DNA from: Cryptomeria japonica | Taxonomy: Eukaryota > Streptophyta > Pinopsida > Cupressales > Cupressaceae | Assembly: GCF_030272615.1 (NCBI RefSeq) | Contig: NC_081408.1 | Span: forward strand, 768,889,336 to 768,953,335 | Length of the DNA stretch: 64,000 nucleotides | Reading direction: 5' to 3' | Part shown: positions 47,201 through 58,491 of the stretch, piece after piece | Numbering within the stretch: position 1 is the stretch's first letter | Layout of the letters: each line of letters opens with the position of its first letter | Notes under the pieces: model-generated | What the model was told of the DNA's origin: nothing | Database searches by the model: none | Seen by the model: only the letters and a program-made list of their open reading frames with translations | Program-made: the position numbers and the translations under genes

Positions 47201-49033
47201 AGTTTGCAGATTCAAGGAGATCTCTCCAAGAGATCGCAGCCATTGAATACCTAAGACAGCATCAGTATCCCCAATGTGTACTACGTAGAAGTCATCCTTG
47301 ACTTCGTAGTTTCCCAACTGCATGGTCATGTTTGAAATCTTCTTGGTGCAAGAGATATGAAATCCATCTGCAACCATGACCTTGAACCCTTCAAACTCTT
47401 TAGTTTGCAGCCCCTTCTTGGCTACTACAACTTCATCAATGAAGTTATGTGTTGCTCCGGTGTCGATCAAGGCAACAATTCGCTGCCCTTTGATCATCCC
47501 ACGAACCTTGAATGATTCGTTTCTTTGAAAACTAGAGAGCTGGGCCAAGACTCCACCACACTCCTTTTCATCTCCAGATTCTTCTGGGGCTCTATCACCT
47601 TCACTTTCTTCATAATCAGATTGCTGGTCGGATAAATCAGACCCACTTTCACCAGCAGAATAATATTCAATCTGATTGAACTTAACCCCCTTTTGGCAAA
47701 CATGATCTTGAGACCATTTTTCTCTACACCGAAAACATAACCCTTTCCTTCTGAGTTCATTCAGGGTTTCTGGATCCAACCTGGTAACATTTGGATTGCG
47801 GTTCTTGAACTCTTGGTGTTGAGGTCTCAAGGGTGGTCTATGCTGAGGCCTTCTTCCCTTATCCCTTTTCTGAAAGGGGGAATTTGACTGAAACTTGGCC
47901 TTAGGAGCAGCCCACTCCATGTTCCTTGCCTTTTTCATGGCTTCTTGCAGTGATGGAGGGTCAAAGGCTTTGATCCAACCTTTGAGAGGTTCTGTCAACC
48001 CTTCACTAAACAAAATCACCAGTCTCCTTTCCGTGATTCCAGTCACCATGACTGAGAGCCTTTGAAACTCTGCAATGTAAGCCTCGACCGTACTATATTG
48101 TCTCAGTTGAGCAAGCTCTCTGAAATGGATTTCAGGATCCTTCTTCTCAAACCTCTCGATGAGCCTAGTGGTGAACTCATCATACGTTGTGATAGACCGA
48201 TGACCAAGAGTAATGAGGCCATGGTACCACCACTCGTGCGCTACTCCGTCCAGGTGCAGCGTAGCGAACTTAATCGCTTCTTCTTCTGCCATTGGCCTAA
48301 GAGCTAGATAGTTATCCAGCTTCTGAATCCAAGCTCGGGCTGAATTAGTCTCACTCCCGTCAAAGTGTGGAAGGATGACTTTGTTGACAGCTTGGTACAA
48401 ATCCCCTTGATTGAATGATCTCCTTTGGTCATAATACCTCCCTTGTCCTTTGTTTTTCCTTTTATGATCCATAAAATCATTATAGGACATATCCATTTTG
48501 ATGTCTTCAGGCAGAGAATCATACTCTGCTCTACCGAGTCTCAACTGCTCCACAAATGAAGCATTCTCCTCGGGATCTGGCTGGTTGATTGTAGGTGCCA
48601 GGAAAGTGGGTTTAAAGGGTCTGGAAGAAATGTTGGTATTATTAGGCACTATTCGGCCTACATGCTCATCATGCGGTTTGGAAGCACTATACTCTCCTCT
48701 ATGGCCTGAGTTATTCTGAGGAGTGGTGTTCTGACCCATTTTTCCCATCATGAGGGAGACCATGTCCATCAAAGCATCCATCTTTCTTTCAAACCTCTTC
48801 CCGGGACTCAGAGATCTTTCCCTTTCCTTTCCGCTATCTTCTCTGTTGTGGGTGTGCCTCTCATTACCCCCAACTGATCTCTCACCCTCTGCCATATCAG
48901 ATTCCTGAGAAGACTCCCAGTGAGCCCACAAGACTTCTGAGGCTGTTTGACCCTCAGGAGGCTGATGAAACTGAAATTGTTTCCCAACCTTCTTATCTTC
49001 TCTTGCCCAATATCGTTTTTCTCTGTCACTCAT
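44177..49033 (-). CDS. Intact gag-pol polyprotein of element E
   Basis: The open frame is 1639 codons from ATG 49096, but that ATG lies in the LTR; I prefer the ATG at 49033 (residue 22, MSDREKRYW), just after the PBS. Residues on the 1639 numbering: capsid about 235-400, zinc knuckle C454-C467 ([14 protein letters not shown]), protease DTG at 545-547, RT about 730-910 with FFDD at 883-886, RNase H from D1031 to VADALSRR (1134-1141), integrase zinc ligands H1211, H1218, C1248, C1251, core D1281, D1341 and E1377 (D-35-E), chromodomain about 1575-1620 ([18 protein letters not shown]). It cleaves itself, copies element RNA and inserts the cDNA in the nucleus. The chromodomain can bias insertion to heterochromatin. 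The 3' end overlaps the purine tract and stops inside the 3' LTR. No lesion seen. Confidence 0.95.
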   Translation of the reverse strand: MSDREKRYWAREDKKVGKQFQFHQPPEGQTASEVLWAHWESSQESDMAEGERSVGGNERHTHNREDSGKERERSLSPGKRFERKMDALMDMVSLMMGKMGQNTTPQNNSGHRGEYSASKPHDEHVGRIVPNNTNISSRPFKPTFLAPTINQPDPEENASFVEQLRLGRAEYDSLPEDIKMDMSYNDFMDHKRKNKGQGRYYDQRRSFNQGDLYQAVNKVILPHFDGSETNSARAWIQKLDNYLALRPMAEEEAIKFATLHLDGVAHEWWYHGLITLGHRSITTYDEFTTRLIERFEKKDPEIHFRELAQLRQYSTVEAYIAEFQRLSVMVTGITERRLVILFSEGLTEPLKGWIKAFDPPSLQEAMKKARNMEWAAPKAKFQSNSPFQKRDKGRRPQHRPPLRPQHQEFKNRNPNVTRLDPETLNELRRKGLCFRCREKWSQDHVCQKGVKFNQIEYYSAGESGSDLSDQQSDYEESEGDRAPEESGDEKECGGVLAQLSSFQRNESFKVRGMIKGQRIVALIDTGATHNFIDEVVVAKKGLQTKEFEGFKVMVADGFHISCTKKISNMTMQLGNYEVKDDFYVVHIGDTDAVLGIQWLRSLGEISLNLQTMELKFQSDGKRVVLRGMSNGGPRVVSFKRMARLIRHDQVEWVAECMILPASPIEAKRDQPPDIQSLLAKKSAVFADLPPGPPPERGSEHIIELKEGAKPVITTPYRYPKRQKDEIERNIQELLEMGFIRPSKSPFASAVVLVKKKDGTMRMCVDYRALNQSTIKNRYPIPRIDELIDELHGAKFFSKIDLRSGYHQIRMRGSDVEKTAFRCHYGHFEFLVMPFGLTNAPATFQSCMNRVFQNQLRKFVLIFFDDILIYSKTWDEHLKHLEVVLSTLESESLFAKASKCEFGMEELLYLGHIISAGGVKVDPEKIKAVMDWPPPENLTQLKGFLGLCGFYRRFVKGYSQNAAPLTDLTKKGAFVWSERAQEVFDKFKKIMSSCPVLAIPDFSKPFELQCDASGEGVGAVLMQDKHPIVFESRKLRGVERSYSIYDKEMLAIMHALAKFRQYLVGNKFVVKTDHNSLKHFMHQKDLNERQQKWVSKLQAYDFDIEYVKGKNNVVADALSRRPHLSSLCELTADWRDMLLADYAKNQFATSILEGTFHDEKYQVVEGLIHYKGRIFLVADSKLKRKILVNFHDIPVAGHQGFFKTYRQIRERFSWKGLKKEVQRYIQECPVCQANKNEHTLPAGLLQPLPIPNQKWESISMDFITGLPKAQGRDCIYVVVDRLTKFAHFFAITSTFSAAQVADLFFREVFRLHGLPKNIVSDRDSKFLSTFWQEVFRMSGTVLTPSTSYHPQTDGQTEVVNKWLEGYLRNYVSEQQKAWVKWLHIGEYCYNSTYHMSIKMSPFLALYGYEAPSFADLVFGDSKAPLAKDLLQQSQDIMRSLKDNLQIAQNQQKLYADQRRVERSFEVGDMVYLRLQPYRQSTLKKSGAEKLKPRFYGPFRVIRKIGAVAYELELPSDSRVHNVFHVSRLKKALGHNVVASSQLPLLDEEGLLILVPEEILDVRERSLRNRTVREYLVKWKNLPLEDATWENDEILQHPGLRLLEGKQSWGGRTVMSPSQT
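44202..44217 (-). promoter_or_regulatory. Polypurine tract of element E
   Basis: The minus strand reads TTGGGGAGGGCGGAC next to the LTR start TGTAATG. It primes plus-strand DNA synthesis. It also codes for SWGGRT at the end of the polyprotein. Confidence 0.85.
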
Positions 49034-49061
49034 AGACAAGTTGCTCACAGGATGGCAGAAT

Positions 49062-49077
49062 CTTGGCTCTGATACCA
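49062..49077 (-). promoter_or_regulatory. Primer binding site of element E
   Basis: The minus strand reads TGGTATCAGAGCCAAG, one base from the 5' LTR; it matches the initiator tRNA-Met 3' end. Confidence 0.93.
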
Positions 49078-49078
49078 C

Positions 49079-50918
49079 TGAAATATCCCTAGCCAATTTT
49101 TTTGAAATTTTTGATCAACTTAATTACAACAACTATATGAGTGATCAATTAGTTCTGAGAAAAAGTATTTGATTTGCTGAAGTAACCCTAACCAGAATGG
49201 CACCGTGTAGATGAGCATTGGTCAGAGGATCTTAGTTGCTTATGCAAAGAACTCTAACCAGTATGGCGCCGGGATGGCGAGCATTGGTCAGAGGATCTTA
49301 GTTGCTTATGCAAAGAACTCTAACCAGTATGGCGCCGGGATGGCGAGCATTGGTCAGAGGGTCCCTAAAATCTAGAACTGGAAGGAACTCAACGCCAAGT
49401 ATGTGCTACCCACTCCAGACGGATAGGGGCTACCATATGACGGAGTGGAACTTAAATGCTTGAATTTAAGTGATTACAGAAATTAAAAAGACACTCGACA
49501 TCCAGGATGTGCTTTCAATCCCAACAGGGAGAGGAGCTACCATAGGATGGAGGTAGATAAGATAAGTTTGGTTAGCTTGACAATTACAACCAAGATCATA
49601 GTTCAAGACTGCCAGTACTACTGGCCAGATTACAATCAAAAGAAATTCTTTCACAACTCCCCTTTTTGAAGAGAGTTTCTGATTCAACATAAATCTGCAC
49701 ATTCAACCGCGAACCCATGGATCACTGCCAACAGCTCATTTATTCCTCGTACGATCTTCTTTCCTCCGGAAACTAGTTGCAAAATGCCTTGGTGACATGG
49801 AAACCTGCGAAAGACTCAAACAACACTGCAAAACCCTCACAATGAAAAATGGCACGATTTCCAATGCATTTAAAATGGTACGGTTGGCTGCAAAATACGA
49901 TTTGTCATTAAAATTAAATGCATGAACCAAACTTGCTGAAACCCTAGGAAATGCAACGCCTATGTGAGGCAAATGCAAAGAACTAATACCCACAATGCAA
50001 TTTTTTTGTATTTTCTGGTTGTGAACAAAACATGAAATTAGTCGCGGGAATTCTAGATGCAGAAAACTGAATGAACTATAAGCCTAAATGATTACAATGA
50101 AAACTCTGATGATAAACTACGGCTAAATGCAATTACATAGAGAATATAAACACCCTAGTTGCTATCTTTCAAGCAAGAAGAGATGCCTATGCTAGAAGGC
50201 TTCCATTCCTTGAAGCATGTCCAGAGCCAGACGGCTGCCCAAATACAAATTCTGCCAAAAGATCCCTTCAATCCTCCCAAGACTCCAATAAATAGCTTCA
50301 CTTGCCTCCTCAAAACCCTAATTCGATTTCCAAGGCAAACCCTAATCCCCTCCTCAACATGGCGCCATCACACCTAGCCAAAAGTCAATGAAATAATATA
50401 AAAATATCACCTTGGTAAGTTTCGCCATGTTTTGACTTTGGCCAAGGATAAAATATTAACTAAATCTTCCATGAGGGCGCCACCCATAAAGTCCCCCTTT
50501 TAAGTGATGTTTTTAAGTTGTTGGACTAGGCCAAGGGGGGGTAAGCAACTTTATAATTATAATGATTATTTAATTAAAATAAAGTTACTTGACCACACAA
50601 CTCCAAAATCTGAAGCTAGAACCTGACCATACTCCTGGAGTTAACTGAACAGGATGTAGAGATTGCCCGATGCCACGCGAGCCCTGCCAAAAATAGAACT
50701 TACTAAAAATAGTAAATTCTGAAAACTGCTCCAAAAACTGAGATGAAGACATCGTTGCGAAGCCCTCTGAACCATCAGAAAAAGCCGACGATGAACCCAT
50801 CCAAAAAAACCTCCTCAAAAATAGGAAACCCTAATTTTACCCTCCGACTGGCCTCCGAGCTTCCTAGAAAGAGACCAACGGTTGCAGAAAGGATCAGGTT
50901 TGAGAAGGGGACATTACA
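49079..50918 (-). repeat. Element E 5' LTR
   Basis: 1840 bp, the same length as the 3' LTR and nearly identical. It repeats the three 66-bp units. A TATA-like stretch (TATAATTATAAAG on the minus strand, about 50549-50561) is a candidate promoter. Confidence 0.93.
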
Positions 50919-50923
50919 CAACA
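50919..50923. repeat. Right target duplication of element E
   Basis: CAACA, identical to 42357-42361. Confidence 0.93.
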
Positions 50924-50954
50924 CGAGGCAGGGGAGACTATCATGTCCCCCTAA
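50919..50954 (+). pseudogene. End of gypsy F pol and purine tract
   Basis: After E, F's frame continues HEAGETIMSP and stops with TAA at 50952-50954, inside F's right LTR. GAGGCAGGGGAGAC just before the LTR serves as the purine tract. As in E, coding sequence overlaps both the tract and the LTR. Confidence 0.8.
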
Positions 50955-52120
50955 TAACCATTAAAAGGGAAGTATAAAATGTATTAATTATTTTATATAA
51001 ATTTTCCTCTCCATTTATATAAATAATTAAATACTTGCAATAATATCTTTAATTTTATTTATCACCGTAACTAGTTCTAACTAGTACGGGATTCTTAACT
51101 CAATTGTGATAATAAAAGGATGGTAACATCCGAGAGGAAGGCAGACAATTTTATTAAATAAAATCTGGAGACGTGAATGTCATCTTTCTGTTTGGCGGAC
51201 TGCAAAGAGATTTCAAGCTCCTTTAGTCAGTGAAGACTGATCTATTGGTGGCAATACGATGGGTGGATAGCAATCTGGTGGAAGCCGTGCGGGTATGTTA
51301 CCGTGGATTGCTGTGAGAGCATAATACAATCTTCATAATTTCTTAAGACATATCGGGTGCGAATGTCAGACGCGGAGACCAGAGCACACTCTCTAATGTC
51401 TTATGAATGTATTGGGCGTGATCGACGATTGCAGAGATGATAATCTTCATATTCTATATGATCAATTAAGGAGTGCACAGAAACCAATGGGTTTATCAAT
51501 GCTTGTAACGGGGTGTACATCCTGGACGAGGAGATGGAGAATACGATCATCACATATTAACAGACAGAAGGCCGATATCGGGAATGTGAACCTGTGAGGA
51601 GTCAAGTATTTCATAGCGGCATTGCGTGAAGAATGGCGATCAAGTCACAATGACTGACGCGGGAGGACTATAATCATCTTACAAAAACCGTGGACCAACC
51701 TTGGCGGAATCCGTAAGACTCAACAAAGACACTTCGGAGGGAAGGAGTGGTATGGGTTGGAACAAAGGTCTCACACACGGACAGCCAGGGAGCGAACGTT
51801 GACGTTACCAGAGGATCACAGCTAGCAAGTTGGCATTGATGTCATCGCAATTGAGAAGGTGCACATTGAAAAGCTTAACTATCTGATAATTGAAATTGTA
51901 TAAAGACTGTCAATCTCATTGTGTTGAATAACAAGTTCAGGGGGTTGAATTGACACTGTAAGAGTAAATTTAAGAATTTCATATGCATGACAATAATCAA
52001 CTGGCAAAACTACATAGTATTCTACTGTATAAACTGATCATACACATTGTCTGGGATCTTTTTCTGCATAATCTGGATATATGCATTATGTGTAATAAAT
52101 GTTTAATAAGGAATTTTACA
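50944..52120 (+). repeat. Gypsy F right LTR
   Basis: 1177 bp, TGTCCCCCTAATAACC to GGAATTTTACA, uninterrupted. Most of the roughly 54 differences from the left LTR are transitions. Confidence 0.9.
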
Positions 52121-52288
52121 GTGGTATCAGAGCCTTTATATCCTGCCAGCCTGTAGGTTATTAAAACTTCTTGGAAACTTAATGCACACTTGAGTATGCA
52201 CCCGGGGAATTATAATTTCCGAAGTACTAGGGCCTGACAAAACAGATTTCCAAACTCCCCTTTAGCGCAAAATAGTTCATCTATTCCA
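52121..52288 (+). repeat. Extra copy of F's PBS and 5' leader after its right LTR
   Basis: TGGTATCAGAGCC and the next 150 bp match 37595-37760. A normal element ends at its right LTR, so this is left over from a tandem copy or a rearrangement. It breaks off at CTATTCCA and joins copia C sequence. Confidence 0.88.
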
Positions 52289-52718
52289 ATCTTGGTAGGG
52301 TGCATTGTGATGCGATTAAGAGGGTGTTTAGGTATTTAAGGAGTACTTCTAGGTATTCTTTGTGTTTTTAGGGTTATCCCATTGGACCTCCGCATTAATT
52401 TTGCATTCATGGATATGTGGATTTGGATTGGGCAAGTGACATTGACATTAGAAGATCCACCAATTGATATGTTTTCACGATGTTTAATGGTGTTGTCAGT
52501 TGGATGAGTAAGTAGTGGGTTGTAGTCACTGTTGGTGTAAATAAATATTCATCATGGATATTATTACACTTTACTTAAGTTAACTTAGGATAATGCATCT
52601 CTTCGTAGTTAGGATATGAGACACTTAGGGAAGTGTGCACATAGGGATATAGCTTGTAGGAGAAATTCCACCTTTTGTGGTCTTATTTTGCTGTTACACT
52701 CCATATTCGGTGGGTCAT
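52288..52718. repeat. 430-bp direct repeat, right copy
   Basis: Copia C RNase H piece (52288-52529) plus the first 189 bp of D's intact left LTR; the other copy is 33164-33593. Confidence 0.88.
52525..52529. repeat. Left target duplication of copia D
   Basis: GTCAC, identical to 59211-59215. Confidence 0.9.
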
Positions 52719-52970
52719 CCACCTCTTGTGGAATATTATATTATTTCTCCTACCTACCCCTAGTATTTCTTACCTACCCTTGTTTCTCATTGAGCCACAT
52801 GTCATACTCATATATCCATATGGCCTTGCCTATATAAGCAGGCTCATATTCATTGTATTGGTTAATCCAGTTGATCATTTGTATATTGATGAGAATACGG
52901 TTTGTTCTTGTCATTCTATTGTCTCTCTTTATGCTTTTCATTGTGCCCTTTATCTTGGCAAAATCTCACA
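52530..52970 (+). repeat. Copia D left LTR
   Basis: TGTTGGTGTAAATA...AAATCTCACA, 441 bp. It differs from the right LTR by a small indel near 52789/59037 and roughly ten substitutions. Confidence 0.93.
52831..52838 (+). promoter_or_regulatory. TATA box of the copia D LTR
   Basis: TATATAAG in GGCCTTGCCTATATAAGC, repeated at 59071 in the right LTR. It sits about 140 bp before the LTR end, a sensible place for the R region start. Inferred promoter. Confidence 0.6.
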
Positions 52971-52984
52971 TGGTATCAGTGCCA
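52971..52984 (+). promoter_or_regulatory. Primer binding site of copia D
   Basis: TGGTATCAGTGCCA directly after the LTR. It resembles the tRNA-Met site with one change. Confidence 0.85.
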
Positions 52985-54445
52985 TTGGGGCTTCATTGAT
53001 TTGTTTTGGGAGACATCTTGGAAGGCTTCTATTTTTCGGATCTGAGGGACTGCGTTTTTTGGAGGCATCTTAAAGCGTTTTCGACCTCACCATTGCGTCT
53101 GAGAGGCCGTTTCCATAAAAATCGAGTATAAACTCGACCTATTTTGGCGAAAGTCGAATTTTGGGTGTTGGAGGAATTTTTTGCCCAATTCGGGTGGGTA
53201 CGGTACGGAGTTTTCAGATCTTAAAAGAAAAAAATTCTAAAATTTTTTCCAGTTTTTTTAAAAGGGCATATTTTTTTTCAAAAATAAATGGGAAAAAGGG
53301 GTTTTATTTAAAAAAAAAATTCTGAATTTTTTTTTAGTTTTTTGAAAAAAAAAAAAGGGAAAAAGAAGTTTCGTTTAAAAAAATAAATAAAAAAACATGT
53401 TGTTCCCTTTTCTGCCCCTGCCGTACTTTTTTTCTGCAGGCCGTGTGCAGGTGTCGGCAGTAGCAGACCCGTTGTCGAAAACAACTCGACGACCTCGTGC
53501 AGCGGCCTTGACGCCACCGCCGGCAGTCGCCTCCCTGTCGGCCCTTCGGCCCCGGCACCTCTTGCCTGTTCGTTGCCTTGTGACCTCCTGTCGTCGGCAC
53601 CTCTCGCTGCCAACGCTTCCCGCTGGCACTCCGACGGCTGCCACCTCAGCGCCGATCGCCGCCACCTAAGTGCCGGGCCCTCCTCCGCCTGCCACGCAGA
53701 CAGCCCGACCCAGTCTCCTGCCACGTCACACAACAGGTGTCCAGGCAGCGCCATTTGGCATTTTTTGCACAGTTAGCGCTCAGTCAGTGCCCAGTGAGCA
53801 TTTTTTGAAAATTTTTTAGACCCCTCTCCGTTGAGCAGTTTGGATTTTTGGGTCAACTTTGGAGGCTCATAACTTGCTCAATTTTGCTCCTTTTTGGGTG
53901 CAATTTTTTTTTTATTTGGGCTAATTTTTTGTGCTCTTCACAGTGGTGTGGTTATTTTCTGATTTTGGTGCACAGGTTTTTCAGAATTTTTGGATTCTCT
54001 CAGTTGTACTTGTCCAATCCTTAATTTTGCAACTTCCAAGGCTTTGTTTGAGCTCATACGACCTCCTTTTCAGGTGCCATTTTTTTTGAAAGTGCATATT
54101 TTTTTGTCTACTTTCATAATCTATGATCAGTTTTCAGATATTTTGAGTGGATATTGTACTTTCAGGTATTGGTCTTTTTTGGCCTATTTGGTACTTGAAA
54201 TTTGGTTGGATTTTTGTTTAGATCTCTTGCATTATTAGTTTGAGTCTCCTTTGGCCTTATTGAGACAGTTGTAAAGTTGAAATCAGAAGTCCACTTTGCC
54301 ATTTTTTGCAAGTGGCCCATTGTACACGCACTAAGTATAAAGTGCCAAATCATCATTTTGGGGTGATTCTTTGATTGAGTGAATTTGGGGGGGTGTCTTG
54401 TGTGATTGTGCCTCTCTTTCCTTGTGCTCTTTCATTTTTGTTGCA
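52985..54445 (+). other. Copia D 5' leader with a GC-rich island
   Basis: 1.46 kb between PBS and gag, unusually long for copia. It passes through T/A homopolymer runs (53220-53390), then an abrupt GC-rich, CpG-rich block (about 53400-53760), then T-rich DNA. Open frames in both strands across the GC block show low-complexity Ala/Arg/Pro translation and no homology, so I do not call a gene. Confidence 0.65.
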
Positions 54446-57400
54446 ATGAGTTCTCATAAATTTCCACCTTTAACTCCACATAATTATGCATCTTGGAAAA
54501 TTAAAGTATGGAGCAAATTAATGGAAAAAGGTCTCACGCATTACATAGATGGAACAATAGCAGCACTACCTAATCCTAAGGCTGATCCTAATGCTCAGTT
54601 AGAATGGCTCACTAAGAATTGCATGGCTCTTGGAACTTTGCGTAAGTATGTATCAGATGACCTCATTGTTCACATTCAGAAGTGTACTACAATCAAAGAG
54701 GCTTGGGATATGTTTCAGAAATTGTATGGTCAAGTTGATGAAATAAGAGGTTACAAGATTGACAATGAGCTCACCAACTTGGATCCCAAGAGTTTTGATA
54801 CAATCCAAGATTATGTCACCAAAGCAAATGAGCTAAGAGAAAAGCTTAAGGATTGTGGAATTGACAAAAAGGATGCTCAGTTGATATTCAACTTGTTGGA
54901 CAAGCTTGCACCAGAATATGCAGCATTTGTGTCTAGCTTCCAAACTCATCGTTTGACAGTGGGGAGTTCCTATATTATGCCTTCATTTGATGCTTTCACA
55001 TAAATGTTGATATTGGAACAATCTAAGTTGTTGAACATGGGGCTTCTCAAGTCTTCAAAGTCCAAGGCTTTGGTGGCTAATCAAGGGAGTCAAGGGAGTC
55101 AAGGCAAAGATTCCAAGAAGAAGAAGAAATCTAAGTCAAAGCCATAGCAGGAAAAAGGGCAATCATCCTCTCCATCACAAGGCGATTTTTCATCCTCTTC
55201 CAAGAATGGGACTCCACCTAAGAAGGATAAACCAACTTGTGCATATTGCAAGAAGTATGGTCATGATGAGCATCGATGCCACACCAAGCAAGTTGATGAG
55301 TTGACAAATCTTCTTAAGAAAAACAACATCAGCTTGCCATCTGCCTACACAAGGAAGGATTCATCTCCTTCCTCTTCCTCACAGTCTAAGGGAAAAGGGC
55401 AAGCATTTGTGGCTACAACAGGTTCTTCACAGCAGTGGATACTTGACTCGGGTGCCTCTTATCACATGGGTTCTACAAAGGAGCAGTTTTCTTCATTGGA
55501 GCCATCTAAGGTACCTCACATTTACATACGTGATGATACACAAGTTGAGGTTGAATGGATGATGGAACATTTGAGAATGTTCTCTATGTTCCTAACTTGT
55601 CTACCAACCTTCTCTCTATCTACTAAGTCACTCACTATGGGAATGGGAAAAAGGTTGACTTTACACCTGATTCAGTTGTGGTAAAAGAACTTGATGATGA
55701 TGCCTTGGTAGCAGTGGGACAAGTCAATGACAACTCAAGGCTTTATTCATTCTCCCACTTTGTGCCAAGTTCTCCTTCTAGGGCCTTTCTTACTCATTCA
55801 AATTCAAAAAGTAAGCTATGGCATGAGTGGTATGGTCACCTCAACTACCGCTATCTTCAACAGCTCAGCACTAAAGACATGGTCGCAGGTCTACCTCGAA
55901 TCAGTTTTTCAAAGGGTGTATGTTCAGGTTGTTCCATGGGCAAGCATCCCGAGGAGAAGTTTGATAAGGGGAAAGCTTGGAGAGCTTTGGAAGTTCTTCA
56001 ACTTGTTCACAACGATGTAGCAGGACCATTTCTAGCACCTTCATTTAGTAAGGCCCGCTATGTCCTCACCTTCATTGATGACTACTCCCGCTTCACTTGG
56101 GTCTACTTTCTTATTCATAAGAGTGAAGTATTTGACAGATTTCGGGACTTCAAGACTCGTGTGGAGAAGCAATTTGGGAAAGTGGTCAAGATTCTTCGTA
56201 CAGATAATGGAAGGGAATATGTGAACAAAAGACTTGAGGATTTTTGTACATTTGAGGGGATTGATCTTCAGCATTCTGTTGCATACACTCCACAGCAGAA
56301 CGGAGTTGCAGAGCACACGAATAGAACTCTCAAAGAAATGGCTAGTTGTATGATTCATGCACATTCTCTTGATCCTGCCTTTTGGGCAGAGGCTATCAGT
56401 TGTGCCACACACATCCAGAATCGGGTTCCTCACAAAGCTTTGCAAGGTATTACTCCTTTTGAGGCTTGGGTTGGTAGGAAACCGATTGTGAGACATTTCA
56501 GAGTCTTTGGGTGTCCAGCATGGGCTCGCATACCTCCATAGAAACACAAGGCATTGGAACCTCAGAGTAGGCCTTGCATTTTTGTTGGATATCCTGAGGG
56601 TGTTAAGGCATATAGATTGATGGATCCTGAGACACATGAGGTGTTCATTGAGAGGAGTGTTCATTTTGAGGAAATCTCTCCTAGCTTAGCCTCTCTACCT
56701 CCTCCACCTTCCTCCTTTGTGGATAGTGATGCCAGTGATTCAGATGATGAGACTCCTTCAACTCCGACTCGCAGGGTTACACCTCCGCAGCGTCCACTTG
56801 TAGTTGAGGAGCCTCATTCTCCCCCTCCACCTAGGCCTTGTTGGGCTCGACAAACACTTGAGTCAACAGGTTCTCTTGTTGGGGATCCTTCAGATACATG
56901 GAGGACTCGATCACAGCATCAGAACCTTCCACATGCATTCATTGCTACTGCTTCCAATCCACAAGCATTTCGGGAAGCATCAAGGGTTCCTGAGTGGGAC
57001 CACGCTATGGAGGAAGAGTATAGTTCCTTGATGAGGAACAACACATGGGATTTAGTCCATCTCCCTAAGGGGAGAAAGATGGTTCGATGTAAGTGGATCT
57101 ATCAGACCAAGTTTGCAGCGGATGGTAGTGTGGATAAGTATAAGGCTCGACTTGTTGCGAAAGGTTTCTCTCAGGTTCCAGGTGTTGACTATACTGAGAC
57201 CTTTGCGCACGTAGCCAAGATGAACTCCATTCTCTTGACACTTGCTATTGCCGCAGCTCATTGTTGGGTTGTACATCAGATGGATGTGAAGAGTGCTTTT
57301 CTTCATGGGGATCTTGATGAGGAAATTTATATGGAGCAGCCACAGGGTTTCATCTAGGATTCTTCCTTGGTTTGCAGACTAAGGAAATCTCTCTATGGCC

Positions 57401-58491
57401 TTAAGCAGGCCCCTAGGGATTGGGACGCCAAGATGGATTCCTTTCTTCTCTCAGCAAGGTTCACCAGGTGTCATTCCGATCCGAATGTCTACATTTTGCG
57501 ACAGGATGACTCTCACTTGATACTTGTGCTCTATGTTGATGATTTGATCATTACAAGGAGCACCACATTTATCATTAGCAGGGTCAAATCTGCTTTGCAT
57601 GACATATTTTCTATGACTGACTTGGGTCTTCTGCACTACTTTCTCGGGATAGAGATTTCACAGTCACCTTCCGGGATTACACTATCGCAGCCCAAGTATG
57701 CTCTTGATCTTCTTGCACGCTTTCATGTGGCTGATTGTAAGCCTGCACTGACTCCCTTTCTTTCAGGAGTCAAGCTTGAGGCTTGGTGCTCTTCTCCACC
57801 AGTTGATGCCACATTGTATTGTAAGCTTGTGGGTAGTCTCATCTATTTGACTCACACACGCCCTGATATTTCATTTGTAGTTGGCATGGTTTCTTGCTTC
57901 ATGCAGGAACCGCATGAGCTTCATTGGAAAGCTGCCAAACGCATCCTTCATTACATCCAGGGTAGACATCATTATGGGATTCACTATGTAGCAGGCACAA
58001 GACTTTGCTTGGTTGGTTACATAGACTTTGATTAGGCTGGCGATCTTGATTATCGTAAGTCTACTTTAGGTTACAACTTTCACCTTGGTTCGGGCCCCAT
58101 TTGTTGGCAGAGCAAGAAGCAGCATGCTATTGCTCTCTCTTCGACTGAGGCTGAGTATCGAGGTGTGAACGCAGCGACTGAGACCATTTGGCTTCAGGAG
58201 ATTCTCACAGAGTTTGGGTTCACCACACCACGACCGACAATTCTACTTTGTGACAATCAGAGTGCTATTGCCATCTCGAAGAAACCGGTCCAGCACTAGC
58301 GGACCAAACACATCAAGATCCATATGCACTATATCCGAGAGCTGATTTAGGAGCAAGTCATTGATTTGCAGTATTGTCATACAGCAGAGTAGGTTGCCGA
58401 CATCTTTACCAAACCTTTCACCGAGAGTAAGTTCCAGCAGTTGCGAGCTCTCTTGGGGATGCGGGATGTCTCATTAGGGGGGGTCAGCTGA
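54446..58491 (+). pseudogene. Copia D gag-pol
   Basis: Starts MSSHKFPPLTPHNYASWKIK. In order: UBN2-type gag, zinc knuckle CAYCKKYGHDEHRC, protease WILDSGASYHM, integrase zinc region (WHEWYGHL, CSGCSMGK), core D-D-E (HNDVAGPF, RTDNGREYVN, NGVAEHTNRT), RT with LVLYVDDLII, RNase H (LSSTEAEYRG, LCDNQSAIAI, VADIFTKPF), ending GMRDVSLGGVS. Stops lie at about 55001, 55147, 56540, 57355, 58033, 58299, 58348 and 58390, and there is a frameshift near 55560. Several stops replace conserved Gln or Trp. Its product would package, copy and integrate the element; this copy cannot. Confidence 0.9.

Larger units (their letters stand above)
42362..50918 (-). mobile_element. Complete, recent chromovirus-type Ty3/gypsy element E
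   Basis: 8557 bp on the minus strand: LTRs of 1840 bp each, PBS, a single uninterrupted gag-pol frame, a purine tract and exact CAACA target duplications. I count about three differences between the LTRs (near 42650/49367, 43150/49883 and 44007/50717). Everything expected of an autonomous element is present. It is inserted antisense in the 3' end of pol of its relative F. Confidence 0.93.
33599..52120 (+). mobile_element. Ty3/gypsy retrotransposon F (chromovirus type), with nested E and G
   Basis: Plus-strand gypsy element with LTRs at 33599-37594 (1177 bp once solo LTR G and its duplication are removed) and 50944-52120 (1177 bp). Gag-pol is at 37820-42361 and finishes at 50954. I count about 54 differences between the LTRs (about 4.6%). 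Element E is inserted near the 3' end of pol. The right LTR is followed by a second copy of F's own PBS and leader (52121-52288). Confidence 0.85.

Noticed and set aside
53308-53754. 148-codon minus-strand and 90-codon plus-strand open frames
   Set aside because: They arise from the GC-rich, stop-poor block; composition is low-complexity and no domain is recognisable.
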